Source of the DNA: Haloarcula mannanilytica
GTDB taxonomy: Archaea > Halobacteriota > Halobacteria > Halobacteriales > Haloarculaceae
Direction of reading: 5' to 3'
Assembly (NCBI RefSeq): GCF_005406125.1
Contig: NZ_BIXZ01000002.1
Location: 186,001-250,000, forward strand
Length of the DNA: 64,000 bases
Under the pieces are notes generated by a model, which had not been told where the DNA came from, ran no database searches, and saw only the letters and a program-made list of their open reading frames with translations. Positions 25,667 through 33,681 of the stretch are shown piece after piece (positions within the stretch are counted from its first letter, which is position 1; each line of letters starts with the position of its first letter). The position numbers and the translations under genes are program-made.

Positions 25667-26088
25667 ACACCCCCGGATTGAACGTGAAAGGGCTTAATGG
25701 CGACCCCAGCGGTGACGCCGGCCACTGCTACGAGATAGCGGCGATTCTTCGCACCCATACCGAACGAGTTCGGACCGAGAAGGCCAGTAGCGCCGGTATT
25801 ATCCTCTAAATGAACATATCGACGAGCATTCCGGCCGGGAGCGAGTGGTGCGACGACCGTCGCACCCGAAGCGACCCGGGGAAGGGCAGGCCTGCCGCCG
25901 TCAACGGGACAAGCATACCGCTCGCCGGTGGCGAGCGGTTTCACCGGAATCGCGGAGCGATTCCGGCTTTTTTCACCACCGAAAGACTCGCTCCGCTCGT
26001 CTTTCGAGCCTTGCTTCGCTCCGCTCAGCAAGACCACGTTTTTGCGCCGAGTGGTGCGCAGAGCGCACCCAAGGCGGAAAAAGGTGGT
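25667..26088 (+). repeat. Cluster of palindromes, hairpin element C
   Basis: No gene is supported in these 422 bases. Perfect inverted repeats follow one another: GGTGCGACG/CGTCGCACC (25847-25866), the palindrome GGCAGGCCTGCC (25885-25896), ACCGCTCGCC/GGCGAGCGGT (25917-25939), CCGGAATCG/CGATTCCGG (about 25944-25966) followed by CTTTTTTC, CGAAAGAC/GTCTTTCG (25980-26006) and CTTGCT/AGCAAG (26010-26032). The last two share the identical 11-base loop TCGCTCCGCTC. Arms CCACGTTTTTGCGCC and GGCGGAAAAAGGTGG enclose GGTGCGC/GCGCACC (26053-26069). The right end abuts the stop codon of the polymerase small-subunit gene. Confidence 0.75.
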
Positions 26089-27657
26089 TTAGCTGAATTT
26101 GCGGACCGTCATCTCAAGCGTATCGAGGTCCAGAATCGGCGCATACCCGGCGTCGGGGTCGATATTGACGCTTTTCTGGAACGCCGTCTGGGCCTGCCAG
26201 CACCCGGAGTTCAGCGCAACGACGTTGTGATACTCGCCCCACCCGAGCTTGTGGACGTGGCCGGTGTGGAACACGTCAGGAACGTCCTCCATGACCAGAT
26301 AGTCGCGGTCTTCGGGGGCAAGCCGGGTGTGGCCGCCGTACTGGGGCGCGACGTGGCGTTTCTTGAGGAGCTGGTACATCGCCTTGTGGGGCTCCTCGTA
26401 GCTCGCTTCCTCGTCGGGGAGTTCGGCGATGACCTCATCCAGCGAGACGCCGTGGTACATCAACACTGTGACGCCCTCGACGGTGACCAGCGAGGGATTG
26501 GAGTGGACCTGCGCGTCGTGGGCGGTCATGATATCTCGGAGTTCCTCGTCAAAGCCAGGCTGGGGCTCGGCCAGTCGAACGGCGTCGTGGTTGCCCGGAA
26601 TCATCCGAATCTCCATGTCGCCCGGGACCTCCTTGAGGTACTCCGAGAACGCGCGGTACTGGTCGTAGATGTCGATGATGTCCAGTTCCTCGTCCTGCTC
26701 GGGGTAGATGCCGACGCCCTCCACCATGTCGCCAGCGATGAGCAGGTATTCTACGCTCTCGGCTTCGGGCGTGTGAAGCCAGTCTGTGAAGCGATGCCAG
26801 GCGTCCTCCATGAACTCCTGACTACCCACGTGAACGTCGGAGATGAGCGCCGCCTGGACGTGCCGGTCGGCCGTCGAGGGGCTGTGGGTTCGGGGCACGT
26901 CCGGGAAGAACAGCGAGTCGACGAACAGGATACCGGCATCGTCGGCTAGCGTCCCCTCGACGGCGATGACTTCGTCCATGAGCAGCTGCTGGACGAGGTC
27001 AGCGATAGGGCGGTCTTTCATCACGAGACAGGGAAAGGTCCCGTTCGTGTCTTCGAGTTCGACCAGCCAGTGCCCGCTGGCGGTCGACCGGATATCCGAG
27101 ACCATCCCAATGAGGGCGGCCTCGCTTCCGCCGCCCATGTTCTCGATGGCGTCGGTCGGTCGGTGGTTCACGCGGCCGCGTAATTTGCTCGCCAGTTTCT
27201 CGTAGCGGTCCCGGAACACCGCGACGAAATCCGAGTACTCGCCGGTCCCGGTGGACTGGCCGGTCATGTCGTTTGCGACTTCGATGGCCCGCAGGGATGT
27301 GTCCACGTCCCGTGACCCCCCCGTTTCAGGTCGAGCGGACGTACCCGGTTCGGTCGACGGGTCGGTATCCGTTCCAGTTGAAACGGAGGGGTGTGGCTGG
27401 GTCGGAGAGCCGGCGGTTTCGTCCCCATGGTCTGGTTCTGGATTCGGCGGGCTATCGCCGTTTTCTGTCGCCTCAATCACATAATCGACGTGGTCCGTTG
27501 TCAGCTTCAGCGCCTCATCGGGGAGGGTTTCGAGTGCGCGTTCAAGCGTCGTCGCCGGGTCGGCCGTGTCGGCGATCCGTGTCACCGCCTCGCGTTCCGC
27601 GTTGTAGCCGCGGCTCGCGAGTTCGCTGACGATGCGTGCCGGCGTCTCCAGAGGCAC
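26089..27657 (-). CDS. polB: DNA polymerase D small subunit (DP1)
   Basis: 522 residues from a GTG at 27655-27657 (VPLETPARIVSELASRGYNA), about 27 bases after the minus-strand box CCTTTTGCC; a GTG three codons earlier is possible. An N-terminal helical domain (1-75) is joined by a Ser/Thr/Pro linker (about 80-125) to an OB fold and a calcineurin-like phosphoesterase domain with SDVHVGS, GDMVEGVGIYP, GNHDA and TGHVHKLG. These are the 3'-5' proofreading exonuclease motifs of family D polymerases. It pairs with the large subunit encoded at 44244-49421. Confidence 0.93.
   Translation of the reverse strand: MPLETPARIVSELASRGYNAEREAVTRIADTADPATTLERALETLPDEALKLTTDHVDYVIEATENGDSPPNPEPDHGDETAGSPTQPHPSVSTGTDTDPSTEPGTSARPETGGSRDVDTSLRAIEVANDMTGQSTGTGEYSDFVAVFRDRYEKLASKLRGRVNHRPTDAIENMGGGSEAALIGMVSDIRSTASGHWLVELEDTNGTFPCLVMKDRPIADLVQQLLMDEVIAVEGTLADDAGILFVDSLFFPDVPRTHSPSTADRHVQAALISDVHVGSQEFMEDAWHRFTDWLHTPEAESVEYLLIAGDMVEGVGIYPEQDEELDIIDIYDQYRAFSEYLKEVPGDMEIRMIPGNHDAVRLAEPQPGFDEELRDIMTAHDAQVHSNPSLVTVEGVTVLMYHGVSLDEVIAELPDEEASYEEPHKAMYQLLKKRHVAPQYGGHTRLAPEDRDYLVMEDVPDVFHTGHVHKLGWGEYHNVVALNSGCWQAQTAFQKSVNIDPDAGYAPILDLDTLEMTVRKFS
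27315..27396. repeat. Pair of ORB-like motifs inside the DP1 coding sequence
   Basis: On the plus strand 27371-27396 reads GTTCCAGTTGAAACGGAGGG followed by GTGTGG, close to the origin recognition boxes at 31594-31621. Facing it on the minus strand, 27315-27339 reads GCTCGACCTGAAACGGGGGG. The two have their G-runs pointing outwards, as at the real origin, with about 31 bases between them. They lie in the region encoding the disordered DP1 linker. Binding by Orc1 is inferred only. Confidence 0.45.
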
Positions 27658-27745
27658 GTTCCACACTCCGTGTCTGTGGGCAAAAGGATAGCGGACCGAC
27701 AGCCGTCACAAGATTGATACGCCGCTGCCGGCAATCCGAGATAGG

Positions 27746-28474
27746 ATGGGCCGGGACAAATCGACCGACAGGACGGCTCAAGAGAGGACAGACGCGTTTG
27801 TGGGAGCGGACCACGGGTCTCGTCTCGGCTTGTACCTCCGCGAGATGGGGACGAGCATCGGGGCTGTCATACTCGTCGGTGCGCTCCTGTTTGCCGTTAG
27901 CGGGGTGTGGCCCCCGCTCGTCGCTATCGAGAGCGGGAGCATGGAACCACACATCGAGACCGGCGATATGGTGTTTCTCATGGACGCGGAGCGGTTCCCG
28001 GGTCAGGACGCTCGCCACGGCGTTGTGACGGCGGCCGCCGGCACCGAGACGGGGTATCGGACGTTTCAGCAACACGGGGATGTCATCGTCTTCGAACCGA
28101 ACGGCAACGAGGAGCGAACGCCAGTCATCCACCGCGCGATGCTGTGGGTCGATACCGGCGAAAACTGGTACGACCGGGCGAACCCGGCGTACGTCGGCGG
28201 CGCGGACAGTTGCGCCGAGCTTCGGAACTGTCCGGCACCACACGCCGGATTCATCACGAAAGGCGACAACGAGGTTTCCAACACTCAGTACGATCAGGTG
28301 AACGGGGCGAGTACCGTCGTCCGTCCCCAGTGGGTCATCGGAACCGGCGTCTTCAGAATCCCGCGCCTCGGCTACGTTCGGATACAGCCATCCGAGATAC
28401 GGACAGTATCGATCCCGGTCGGAGCAGCGTCAGTCGATACCAGTCGTCGAATCGAAACCGCCGGGGCGGTGTGA
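27746..28474 (+). CDS. Signal peptidase I, Sec11 type (first of a tandem pair)
   Basis: 242 residues. One N-terminal membrane segment (about 38-55, SIGAVILVGALLFAVSGVW) is followed by the S26B catalytic motifs: ESGSMEPH with Ser65, VIHRA with His129 and TKGDN with Asp174. The Ser-His-Asp set, with His in place of the bacterial Lys, marks the archaeal/eukaryotic Sec11 type. It cleaves signal peptides on the outer face of the membrane. A haloarchaeal insert with two Cys (DSCAELRNC) lies before the last motif. It is transcribed divergently from the polymerase small subunit. Confidence 0.9.
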   Translation: MGRDKSTDRTAQERTDAFVGADHGSRLGLYLREMGTSIGAVILVGALLFAVSGVWPPLVAIESGSMEPHIETGDMVFLMDAERFPGQDARHGVVTAAAGTETGYRTFQQHGDVIVFEPNGNEERTPVIHRAMLWVDTGENWYDRANPAYVGGADSCAELRNCPAPHAGFITKGDNEVSNTQYDQVNGASTVVRPQWVIGTGVFRIPRLGYVRIQPSEIRTVSIPVGAASVDTSRRIETAGAV

Positions 28475-28545
28475 CCGAACCGGGACACAGCGTTCGGTCT
28501 GACAACAGAAAGTTGATTGGTCGCCTCCGAGTATTCGTGATACGA

Positions 28546-29274
28546 ATGGCCGGGCCAGACCGTCGGTCGTCGGACGAAGACGAGAAACCGGGAGGGATTG
28601 TGTACGTGACCGATATCGTTAGCAGTGCCGGTTCCGTCCTGCTCGTCGGGATGTTGCTGTTCGCCATCAGCGGCGTCTGGCCCCCGCTTGTCGCTATCGA
28701 AAGCCCCAGCATGGACCCCCACATCAAGGAAGGGGATCTGGTGTTCGTGATGGACGAGGACCGGTTCTCGGGACCGGCCGACCACCACGGCGTCGTCACG
28801 GCAGCCAATGGCGACAGCTACCGGAAGTTCCAGCACCCGGGCGATGTCATCGTGTACAAACCGGACGGGAACGGGCGACAAACACCGATTATCCACCGTG
28901 CGATGCTGTGGGTCGAAGCGGACGAGAACTGGTACGACCGGGCGAACGAGAACTACATCGGGAGCGCGAACAACTGTGAGCAGCTCACGTCCTGTCCGGC
29001 TGACCACGCCGGTTTCATCACCAAGGGCGACAACAACGGCCGCTACGATCAGGTCGGTACCACTCCCATCAGCGACCCGGTCAAACCCGGCTGGGTCGTC
29101 GGTACCGCCGAGCTACGCGTCCCACTGCTTGGCCAGGTTCGACTCCAGTGGAACCGGGCCGGAGCGACGGCACCGGCGACAAACGAGACGGGGCCGACAG
29201 CGACGAACGGGACAGAACTAACGGTGACAAACGAAACGGGAACGGCGGCTGTGAACACGACGGTAGCCGGCTAG
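28546..29274 (+). CDS. Signal peptidase I, Sec11 type (second of a tandem pair)
   Basis: 242 residues from ATG 28546. It parallels its upstream neighbour closely: membrane segment about 27-45 (SAGSVLLVGMLLFAISGVW), ESPSMDPH with Ser55, IIHRA with His117 and TKGDN with Asp162, plus the same two-Cys insert (NNCEQLTSC). Its C-terminal tail is different, a Thr/Asn-rich stretch with four N-glycosylation sequons (NET, NGT, NET, NTT). The pair arose by duplication. Haloferax also has two signal peptidases with distinct importance, so the copies may divide substrates. Confidence 0.9.
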   Translation: MAGPDRRSSDEDEKPGGIVYVTDIVSSAGSVLLVGMLLFAISGVWPPLVAIESPSMDPHIKEGDLVFVMDEDRFSGPADHHGVVTAANGDSYRKFQHPGDVIVYKPDGNGRQTPIIHRAMLWVEADENWYDRANENYIGSANNCEQLTSCPADHAGFITKGDNNGRYDQVGTTPISDPVKPGWVVGTAELRVPLLGQVRLQWNRAGATAPATNETGPTATNGTELTVTNETGTAAVNTTVAG

Positions 29275-29351
29275 GTGCTACTACGCACTGGGAGAGGGGA
29301 CTGTTTCATCTGGAACAGCGTGTACTATCGAGGGAGGACAGAACCCGCAGG

Positions 29352-30926
29352 TCAGTTGTCGAACCGGGCCTGGACGAACGGCTGGACATCGTCGATATCG
29401 CCGAGTCTCGAATCCGACAGGAGCACTGCCTCCGTCTCCTCGGTCGGAACCGACAACGAGATTTCTTTGGTCCGCCCGTAGCGACCCTTCGAGACGACGA
29501 CAGCGTTGACGATCCCAAGCATGTCCAGTTCCGAGATGAGGTCGGTGACACGGCGCTGGGTCAGAATGTCGGCGTCGATCTCCTCACAGAGGTTCTTGTA
29601 GATGTTGAACACCTCGCCGGTGTTGATGTTGTGGACACCGTTCTTTTCCAGGAGGATGATGGCAAAGAGGACGATTTTCGACTGGGTGGGAAGCGTCCGG
29701 ACGACCTCGACGACCCGGTCGAGTTCGATCTTCTCCTGGGCCTGTCGGACGTGGTCTTCGAGGACGTTGTCGGTCTGGTCCCGTTCAGCGAGTTCACCGG
29801 CCGTCCGGAGGAGGTCGAGCGCGCGGCGGGCGTCCCCGTGTTCCTGTGCAGCGAAGGCCGCACACAGCGGGATGACATCCTCGGTGAGCGCGTCGCCTTT
29901 GAACGCCACGTCCGAGCGCGCCTGGAGGATATCCCGGAGTTGATTCGCGTCGTACGGCGGGAAGACGATCTCCTCCTCGCCGAGACTGGATTTGACCCGG
30001 GGGTCCAGAAAGTCGGTGAACTTCAGGTCGTTCGAGATGCCCATGATCGAGACGCGGGAGTTCTCCAGTTCGGAGTTCATCCGGGAGAGGTTATACAGGG
30101 TGTCGTCGCCGCTTTTCTCGACGAGTTTGTCGATTTCGTCGAGCATGATGACGACCACGCGCTCGTGGTAGTCGACGGCGTCGAAGAAGGAACTGTAGAC
30201 CCGATCCGTCGGCCACCCCGTCATCGGGACTTCCTCGAACTCCGCCTTGTCTGCTTCCAGCGATTCGATTTCGGTTTCGATATCTTCGATGGAGTCGAAG
30301 GCCACCTCTTCGAGTGCAGTCGTGTCCTCGCGTGCGCGCGTCTGGATATCTTCGAGTTCGTCGATGCGGTCGTCGATGAGCTTGACGTTCTTGTCGATGA
30401 ACTTGTTCGCAAGCTGGGCCAGCACGCGGTACTGGGTGTCGGTCACCTCGCAGTTGATGTACTCTACTTCACAGGGAACCTCGTACTTCTGTGAGGTCGT
30501 TTCGAGTTCTTCGCTGACGAACTTCGCGGACGCCGTCTTCCCCGTTCCCGTCTTCCCATAGATGAGGATGTTCGACGGCGTATCACCGCGCAAAGCGGTG
30601 ACCAGAATTGTCGCCATGTTGTTGATCTGCTCCTCGCGGTGGGGGAGTTTGTGCGGTGTATACGAGGGGCGAAGCACCTCCTTGTTCTCGAAGATCGGCT
30701 CGCCTTCGAGGAGGTCATCGAACAGACCGCGGGAGGCCTCGTCGGACGGATCGTCCGAGCCGGTATCGAGATTATCGAGGATGACATCGTCGAGGTCGGA
30801 CGAGCCGGATGCCGTTCCCGCATCCGTTCCGACATCAAGCTGCCCGTCGGACCCGTCCGTTGCGTTCGATGTCTCTGTCGTCGACGGATCGGATTCCGGG
30901 GGCGAGTTGTCGCTTTCGTCAGTCAT
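29352..30926 (-). CDS. Orc1/Cdc6 replication initiator
   Basis: 524 residues. An acidic, Asp/Ser/Thr-rich N-terminal tail of about 65 residues precedes the AAA+ domain with Walker A GKTGTGKT (124-131), Walker B VVVIMLDEIDKL (Asp263-Glu264) and sensor 1 MGISNDL. Residues 400-524 form the winged helix that reads ORB DNA (VVRTLPTQSKIVLFAIILLE, then RRVTDLISELDMLGIV). It is transcribed away from the origin at 30927-31832, the classic arrangement for the main chromosomal initiator. An ORB-like box at 30935-30960 lies right before its start and may allow autoregulation. Confidence 0.95.
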   Translation of the reverse strand: MTDESDNSPPESDPSTTETSNATDGSDGQLDVGTDAGTASGSSDLDDVILDNLDTGSDDPSDEASRGLFDDLLEGEPIFENKEVLRPSYTPHKLPHREEQINNMATILVTALRGDTPSNILIYGKTGTGKTASAKFVSEELETTSQKYEVPCEVEYINCEVTDTQYRVLAQLANKFIDKNVKLIDDRIDELEDIQTRAREDTTALEEVAFDSIEDIETEIESLEADKAEFEEVPMTGWPTDRVYSSFFDAVDYHERVVVIMLDEIDKLVEKSGDDTLYNLSRMNSELENSRVSIMGISNDLKFTDFLDPRVKSSLGEEEIVFPPYDANQLRDILQARSDVAFKGDALTEDVIPLCAAFAAQEHGDARRALDLLRTAGELAERDQTDNVLEDHVRQAQEKIELDRVVEVVRTLPTQSKIVLFAIILLEKNGVHNINTGEVFNIYKNLCEEIDADILTQRRVTDLISELDMLGIVNAVVVSKGRYGRTKEISLSVPTEETEAVLLSDSRLGDIDDVQPFVQARFDN

Positions 30927-30934
30927 AGTCGAGA

Positions 30935-30960
30935 GGGTCCCCTTCGTTTCGTGTGGAGCG
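30935..30960 (-). promoter_or_regulatory. ORB-like box at the orc1 start
   Basis: Read on the minus strand the box contains CTCCACACGAAACGAAGGGG, sharing GAAACGAAGGGG with the two strong origin boxes. It lies between the orc1 ATG and the rest of the origin. Confidence 0.6.
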
Positions 30961-31315
30961 AGTCGGACATACCGGAACAGAGGGAGCGAGGAGTGCGTTA
31001 GTGCCGTTGTTAGTGAGCATCAACGCTCTCCGGTGCGTCCAGTTGAACCACATGAACCGTACCGTGAGTCGATATTAAATATTTCGGTCCACCACCCATG
31101 AAAGATATATGTTACGATATTGATGTTTGGACCATATAGGCCATCGGTGCCATACTGAGTTCTATAGCGTCAGTTGTGGGGACAGCACGGGCATGGTGTA
31201 GCAGGATGGACCCCGGATGTGAAGCGGGGCCACGGTACAGATTCTAATGTGTGAGTATGCGCGAGAGGGGCAAGAAGGGATGGGACTGGTAAGATAGATC
31301 CACCGTATCGGGGCA

Positions 31316-31345
31316 ACCCCCCCACCCCTTCGTTTCCGGTGGAAC
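31316..31345 (-). promoter_or_regulatory. Origin recognition box, left inner
   Basis: On the minus strand it reads GTTCCACCGGAAACGAAGGG followed by GTGGGGGGG. The GAAACGAAGGGGTGG core and terminal G-string match the right-hand box at 31594-31621 in the opposite orientation. Confidence 0.85.
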
Positions 31346-31370
31346 GGGAAACAAGCCCGGGGGTGGGGGG
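31338..31370 (+). promoter_or_regulatory. Weaker ORB-like box overlapping the left inner box
   Basis: The plus strand reads GGTGGAACGGGAAACAAGCC then CGGGGGTGG, a variant of the box that overlaps the left inner ORB head to head and runs into the long G-tract. Confidence 0.45.
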
Positions 31371-31380
31371 AGGGGGTGAG

Positions 31381-31470
31381 GATATTGTTCTATAGGAAGA
31401 GGAAAGATTTAATACACTATCCTATAAACCAAAGCCGCACTAGATACAACAAATATCTAGTAGGAGTCTG
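31381..31470. other. Likely duplex-unwinding element
   Basis: This is the most AT-rich part of the origin (for example AAAGATTTAATACACTATCC and AAATATCTAG). It is flanked by ORBs in inverted orientation, as expected for the site where strands first open. Confidence 0.6.
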
Positions 31471-31593
31471 TAGTCGGTTTTCTAGCGTCTAGGCCGCTCT
31501 AGCTAGTGGAATCGCGAGTCGGACTGATCTGAGTAACTGGTCCGCTCCCGATTTGACCGGTGATTCTCCCACCCCTCCCCAGGGGTGTGTGGC

Positions 31594-31621
31594 GTTCCAC
31601 TTGAAACGAAGGGGTGGGGGG
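31594..31621 (+). promoter_or_regulatory. Origin recognition box, right
   Basis: The plus strand reads GTTCCACTTGAAACGAAGGG followed by GTGGGGGGC, the best match in the window to the haloarchaeal ORB with its terminal G-string. It faces the left inner box across the AT-rich segment. Confidence 0.88.
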
Positions 31622-31832
31622 CTAGACCCGAATCGTAGTCCCCGCACTCAGTCGGTCGGATTCCACTCGAACCGCTACCGGTGTGGGACTAATAGCCACA
31701 TTCCTATCCCAGTGCGTGCATTCCTCTCACGTCAACAATCGAACTAATGTCTGACGTAGGCTTAAGTGAATTCGCCTATCTTTTACGGGCAGAGCCGCCA
31801 TACCGGACGACTCCGGGCGGCGGGAGGATAGG

Positions 31833-32474
31833 ATGGGATTGTTAACAAACCTCAAAGATAGCATCTCACGGGCGGCATCGACGCTGTTCTCCGAAGAGGA
31901 TCCGAAACGTATCGGTATCTACGGTCCGCCAAACGCCGGCAAGACGACGCTGGCGAACCGCATCGCACGGGACTGGACCGGTGACGCTGTTGGTCCGGAG
32001 AGTCACGTTCCACACGAGACTCGCCGTGCGCGCCGAAAGGAGAACGTCGAGATCGAACGCGACGGGAAGAAAGTGACAATCGACATCGTCGACACGCCCG
32101 GCGTGACGACGAAGGTCGATTACACCGAGTTCCTCGAACACGACATGGAGAAAGACGACGCTGTCCGCCGTTCGCGCGAAGCGACGGAGGGTGTCGCCGA
32201 AGCGATGCACTGGCTCCGGGAGGATGTCGACGGCGTCATTTACGTACTTGACTCCGCGACGGACCCGTTCACGCAGGTCAACACCATGCTCATCGGCATC
32301 ATCGAGAGCCAGGACCTCCCGGTGTTGATCCTCGCGAACAAGATCGACTTAGAGGAGTCCTCCGTCCAGCGCATCCGAAACGCCTACCCCCAGCACGAGA
32401 CCATTCCGCTCTCGGCGCTTGAGGGAGATAACATGGACGAAGTCTACGACAAAATCGCGGAGTACTTCGGGTGA
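31833..32474 (+). CDS. oapA: Origin-associated small GTPase OapA/ArvA
   Basis: 213 residues, an Era-like GTPase. G1 is GPPNAGKT (residues about 31-38), G3 is DTPG (about 88-91), G4 is NKID (about 169-172) and G5 is SALEG. Genes oapA-oapB-oapC are found next to the main origin in many haloarchaea. In Haloferax volcanii the GTPase was shown to be needed for extracellular vesicle formation and renamed ArvA. Here it is the first gene right of the origin, four bases before oapB, so the three genes form an operon. A role in vesicle budding is transferred knowledge. Confidence 0.9.
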   Translation: MGLLTNLKDSISRAASTLFSEEDPKRIGIYGPPNAGKTTLANRIARDWTGDAVGPESHVPHETRRARRKENVEIERDGKKVTIDIVDTPGVTTKVDYTEFLEHDMEKDDAVRRSREATEGVAEAMHWLREDVDGVIYVLDSATDPFTQVNTMLIGIIESQDLPVLILANKIDLEESSVQRIRNAYPQHETIPLSALEGDNMDEVYDKIAEYFG

Positions 32475-32478
32475 TATA

Positions 32479-32862
32479 ATGGCAGAAGTCAAAGACCCAG
32501 ACGACGGCGTCCAGATCGACCTCATCAGCGGCGAACGCATGGCCGGCCTGGCTTCGATGGAGAAGATCCGGATGATTCTCGACGGCGTCCGTGACGGCAA
32601 CATCGTCATCCTTGAGGAAGGACTCTCCCCGGACGAGGAGTCCCGCCTCATCGAGGTGACGATGACCGAAATCAGCCCGGACGAGTTCAACGGCATCGAG
32701 ATCGAGACCTACCCCAAGTCCGAGGCCGCCGACGCCAGCATCCTTGACCGCCTGATGGGCAAACAGTCGACGCAGAAACTGACGGTCATCGGGCCGGCAA
32801 ACCAGATTGAGACGCTCCACAAGGACGAAACGCTCATCAGCGCGCTCGTCTCCCGGAAATAA
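32479..32862 (+). CDS. oapB: OapB/ArvB (DUF2073) protein
   Basis: 127 residues from ATG 32479, directly after oapA. It contains GVQIDLISGERMAGLASMEK and NIVILEEGLSPDEESRLIEV, the conserved pattern of the DUF2073 family always found with OapA. It probably acts with the GTPase, for example as a partner or effector in vesicle formation. Its stop codon overlaps the oapC start as TAATG, so translation is coupled. Confidence 0.88.
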   Translation: MAEVKDPDDGVQIDLISGERMAGLASMEKIRMILDGVRDGNIVILEEGLSPDEESRLIEVTMTEISPDEFNGIEIETYPKSEAADASILDRLMGKQSTQKLTVIGPANQIETLHKDETLISALVSRK

Positions 32863-33548
32863 TGCCCCACCAGTGTACGGACTGTGGCCGTGGCTTCGAC
32901 GACGGGTCAAAGGAGATGCTCTCGGGCTGTCCCAACTGCGGCGGGAACAAGTTCCAGTACCAGCCAGAGGGAGCCGACATCTCCGAGACGCCGGACGCGG
33001 AGCCACCGGAACCGCCGGGACCCGACAGCTCCGTCGCCAGGACCGTTGGCAAGACCGCCGCATCGGTGCGTGATTTCGTCAGTGGCTCTGGGACCGACGG
33101 GAACCGCCCCGGTGGTCGGTCCCACCCCGACACCGACCGGTCGGCTGACTCACAGCCGAGTGACCCATCCCACACTCCTGACTCGCCGTCAACCGAACCC
33201 GAGCGCACGTCGACCACGGAGGATTCGGCACAGGCCAGTGCCCGCGGGGACATCGTCGAACCCGACGAACTCCCCTCCGACGTGCCGTCGGCGTCCGAAT
33301 CTGAACACCAGTTCCGTCCCGTTGGAGCGGACCCCGACCCACCGGAGGACCCCGACCGGGAGGACCGCCCCGACCTCGAAGAACTGCGCGCGGAACTCAA
33401 CGACCAGTTCGAGTCGATCAAAGTGCTGGAACCCGGTCAGTACGAACTGAATCTGATGGAACTGTACGACCGCGAGGAGTACATCATCGCGCTACAGGAA
33501 GACGGGCACTACTCGATTCAGGTCCCGGAAACCATCCGGTCCGAGTGA
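32862..33548 (+). CDS. oapC: OapC/ArvC zinc-ribbon protein
   Basis: 228 residues. An N-terminal zinc ribbon (CTDCGRGF, then GCPNCGGNKFQY, residues 5-32) is followed by a long acidic, Pro/Ser-rich disordered linker (35-165) and a conserved C-terminal segment (ELNDQFESIKVLEPGQYELN then ELYDREEYIIALQEDGHYSI). This is the OapC/ArvC layout. It completes the origin-side operon with the GTPase and DUF2073 protein and is inferred to serve the same vesicle-related process. Confidence 0.88.
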   Translation: MPHQCTDCGRGFDDGSKEMLSGCPNCGGNKFQYQPEGADISETPDAEPPEPPGPDSSVARTVGKTAASVRDFVSGSGTDGNRPGGRSHPDTDRSADSQPSDPSHTPDSPSTEPERTSTTEDSAQASARGDIVEPDELPSDVPSASESEHQFRPVGADPDPPEDPDREDRPDLEELRAELNDQFESIKVLEPGQYELNLMELYDREEYIIALQEDGHYSIQVPETIRSE

Positions 33549-33643
33549 CCGGCACAGTCGTGTTGCCGTTTTAACTGCTTCGCCAGTCACGGATTACGCC
33601 GTAGAACCGCTGCACCCAGCATTGCGTATCAACGCCGGCACAA

Positions 33644-33656
33644 CCATTATATAATA
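33644..33656 (+). promoter_or_regulatory. TATA box of the 41-residue acidic protein gene
   Basis: The sequence ATTATATAATATG is centred about 32 bases before the ATG at 33682, the spacing of a leaderless promoter, and supports that short ORF as a real gene. Confidence 0.6.
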
Positions 33657-33681
33657 TGCCGTGGATGCTTCCGATAACGCC

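Larger units (their letters stand above)
30927..31832. other. Chromosomal replication origin (oriC next to orc1)
   Basis: This 906-base non-coding stretch lies between orc1 and oapA. It holds ORB boxes on both strands flanking an AT-rich segment (about 31381-31470) that includes the inverted repeat CTAGATA/TATCTAG (31440-31460 region). A run GGGGGTGGGGGGAGGGGG (about 31359-31376) lies beside the inner boxes. Inverted ORBs around an unwinding element next to an orc1 gene are the known design of haloarchaeal origins such as oriC1 of Haloarcula hispanica. The oapA promoter must lie at its right end (around 31785-31800). Confidence 0.9.

Noticed and set aside
24365-25681. A 438-codon open frame on the plus strand
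   Set aside because: It mirrors metY on the other strand and has no recognisable domains.
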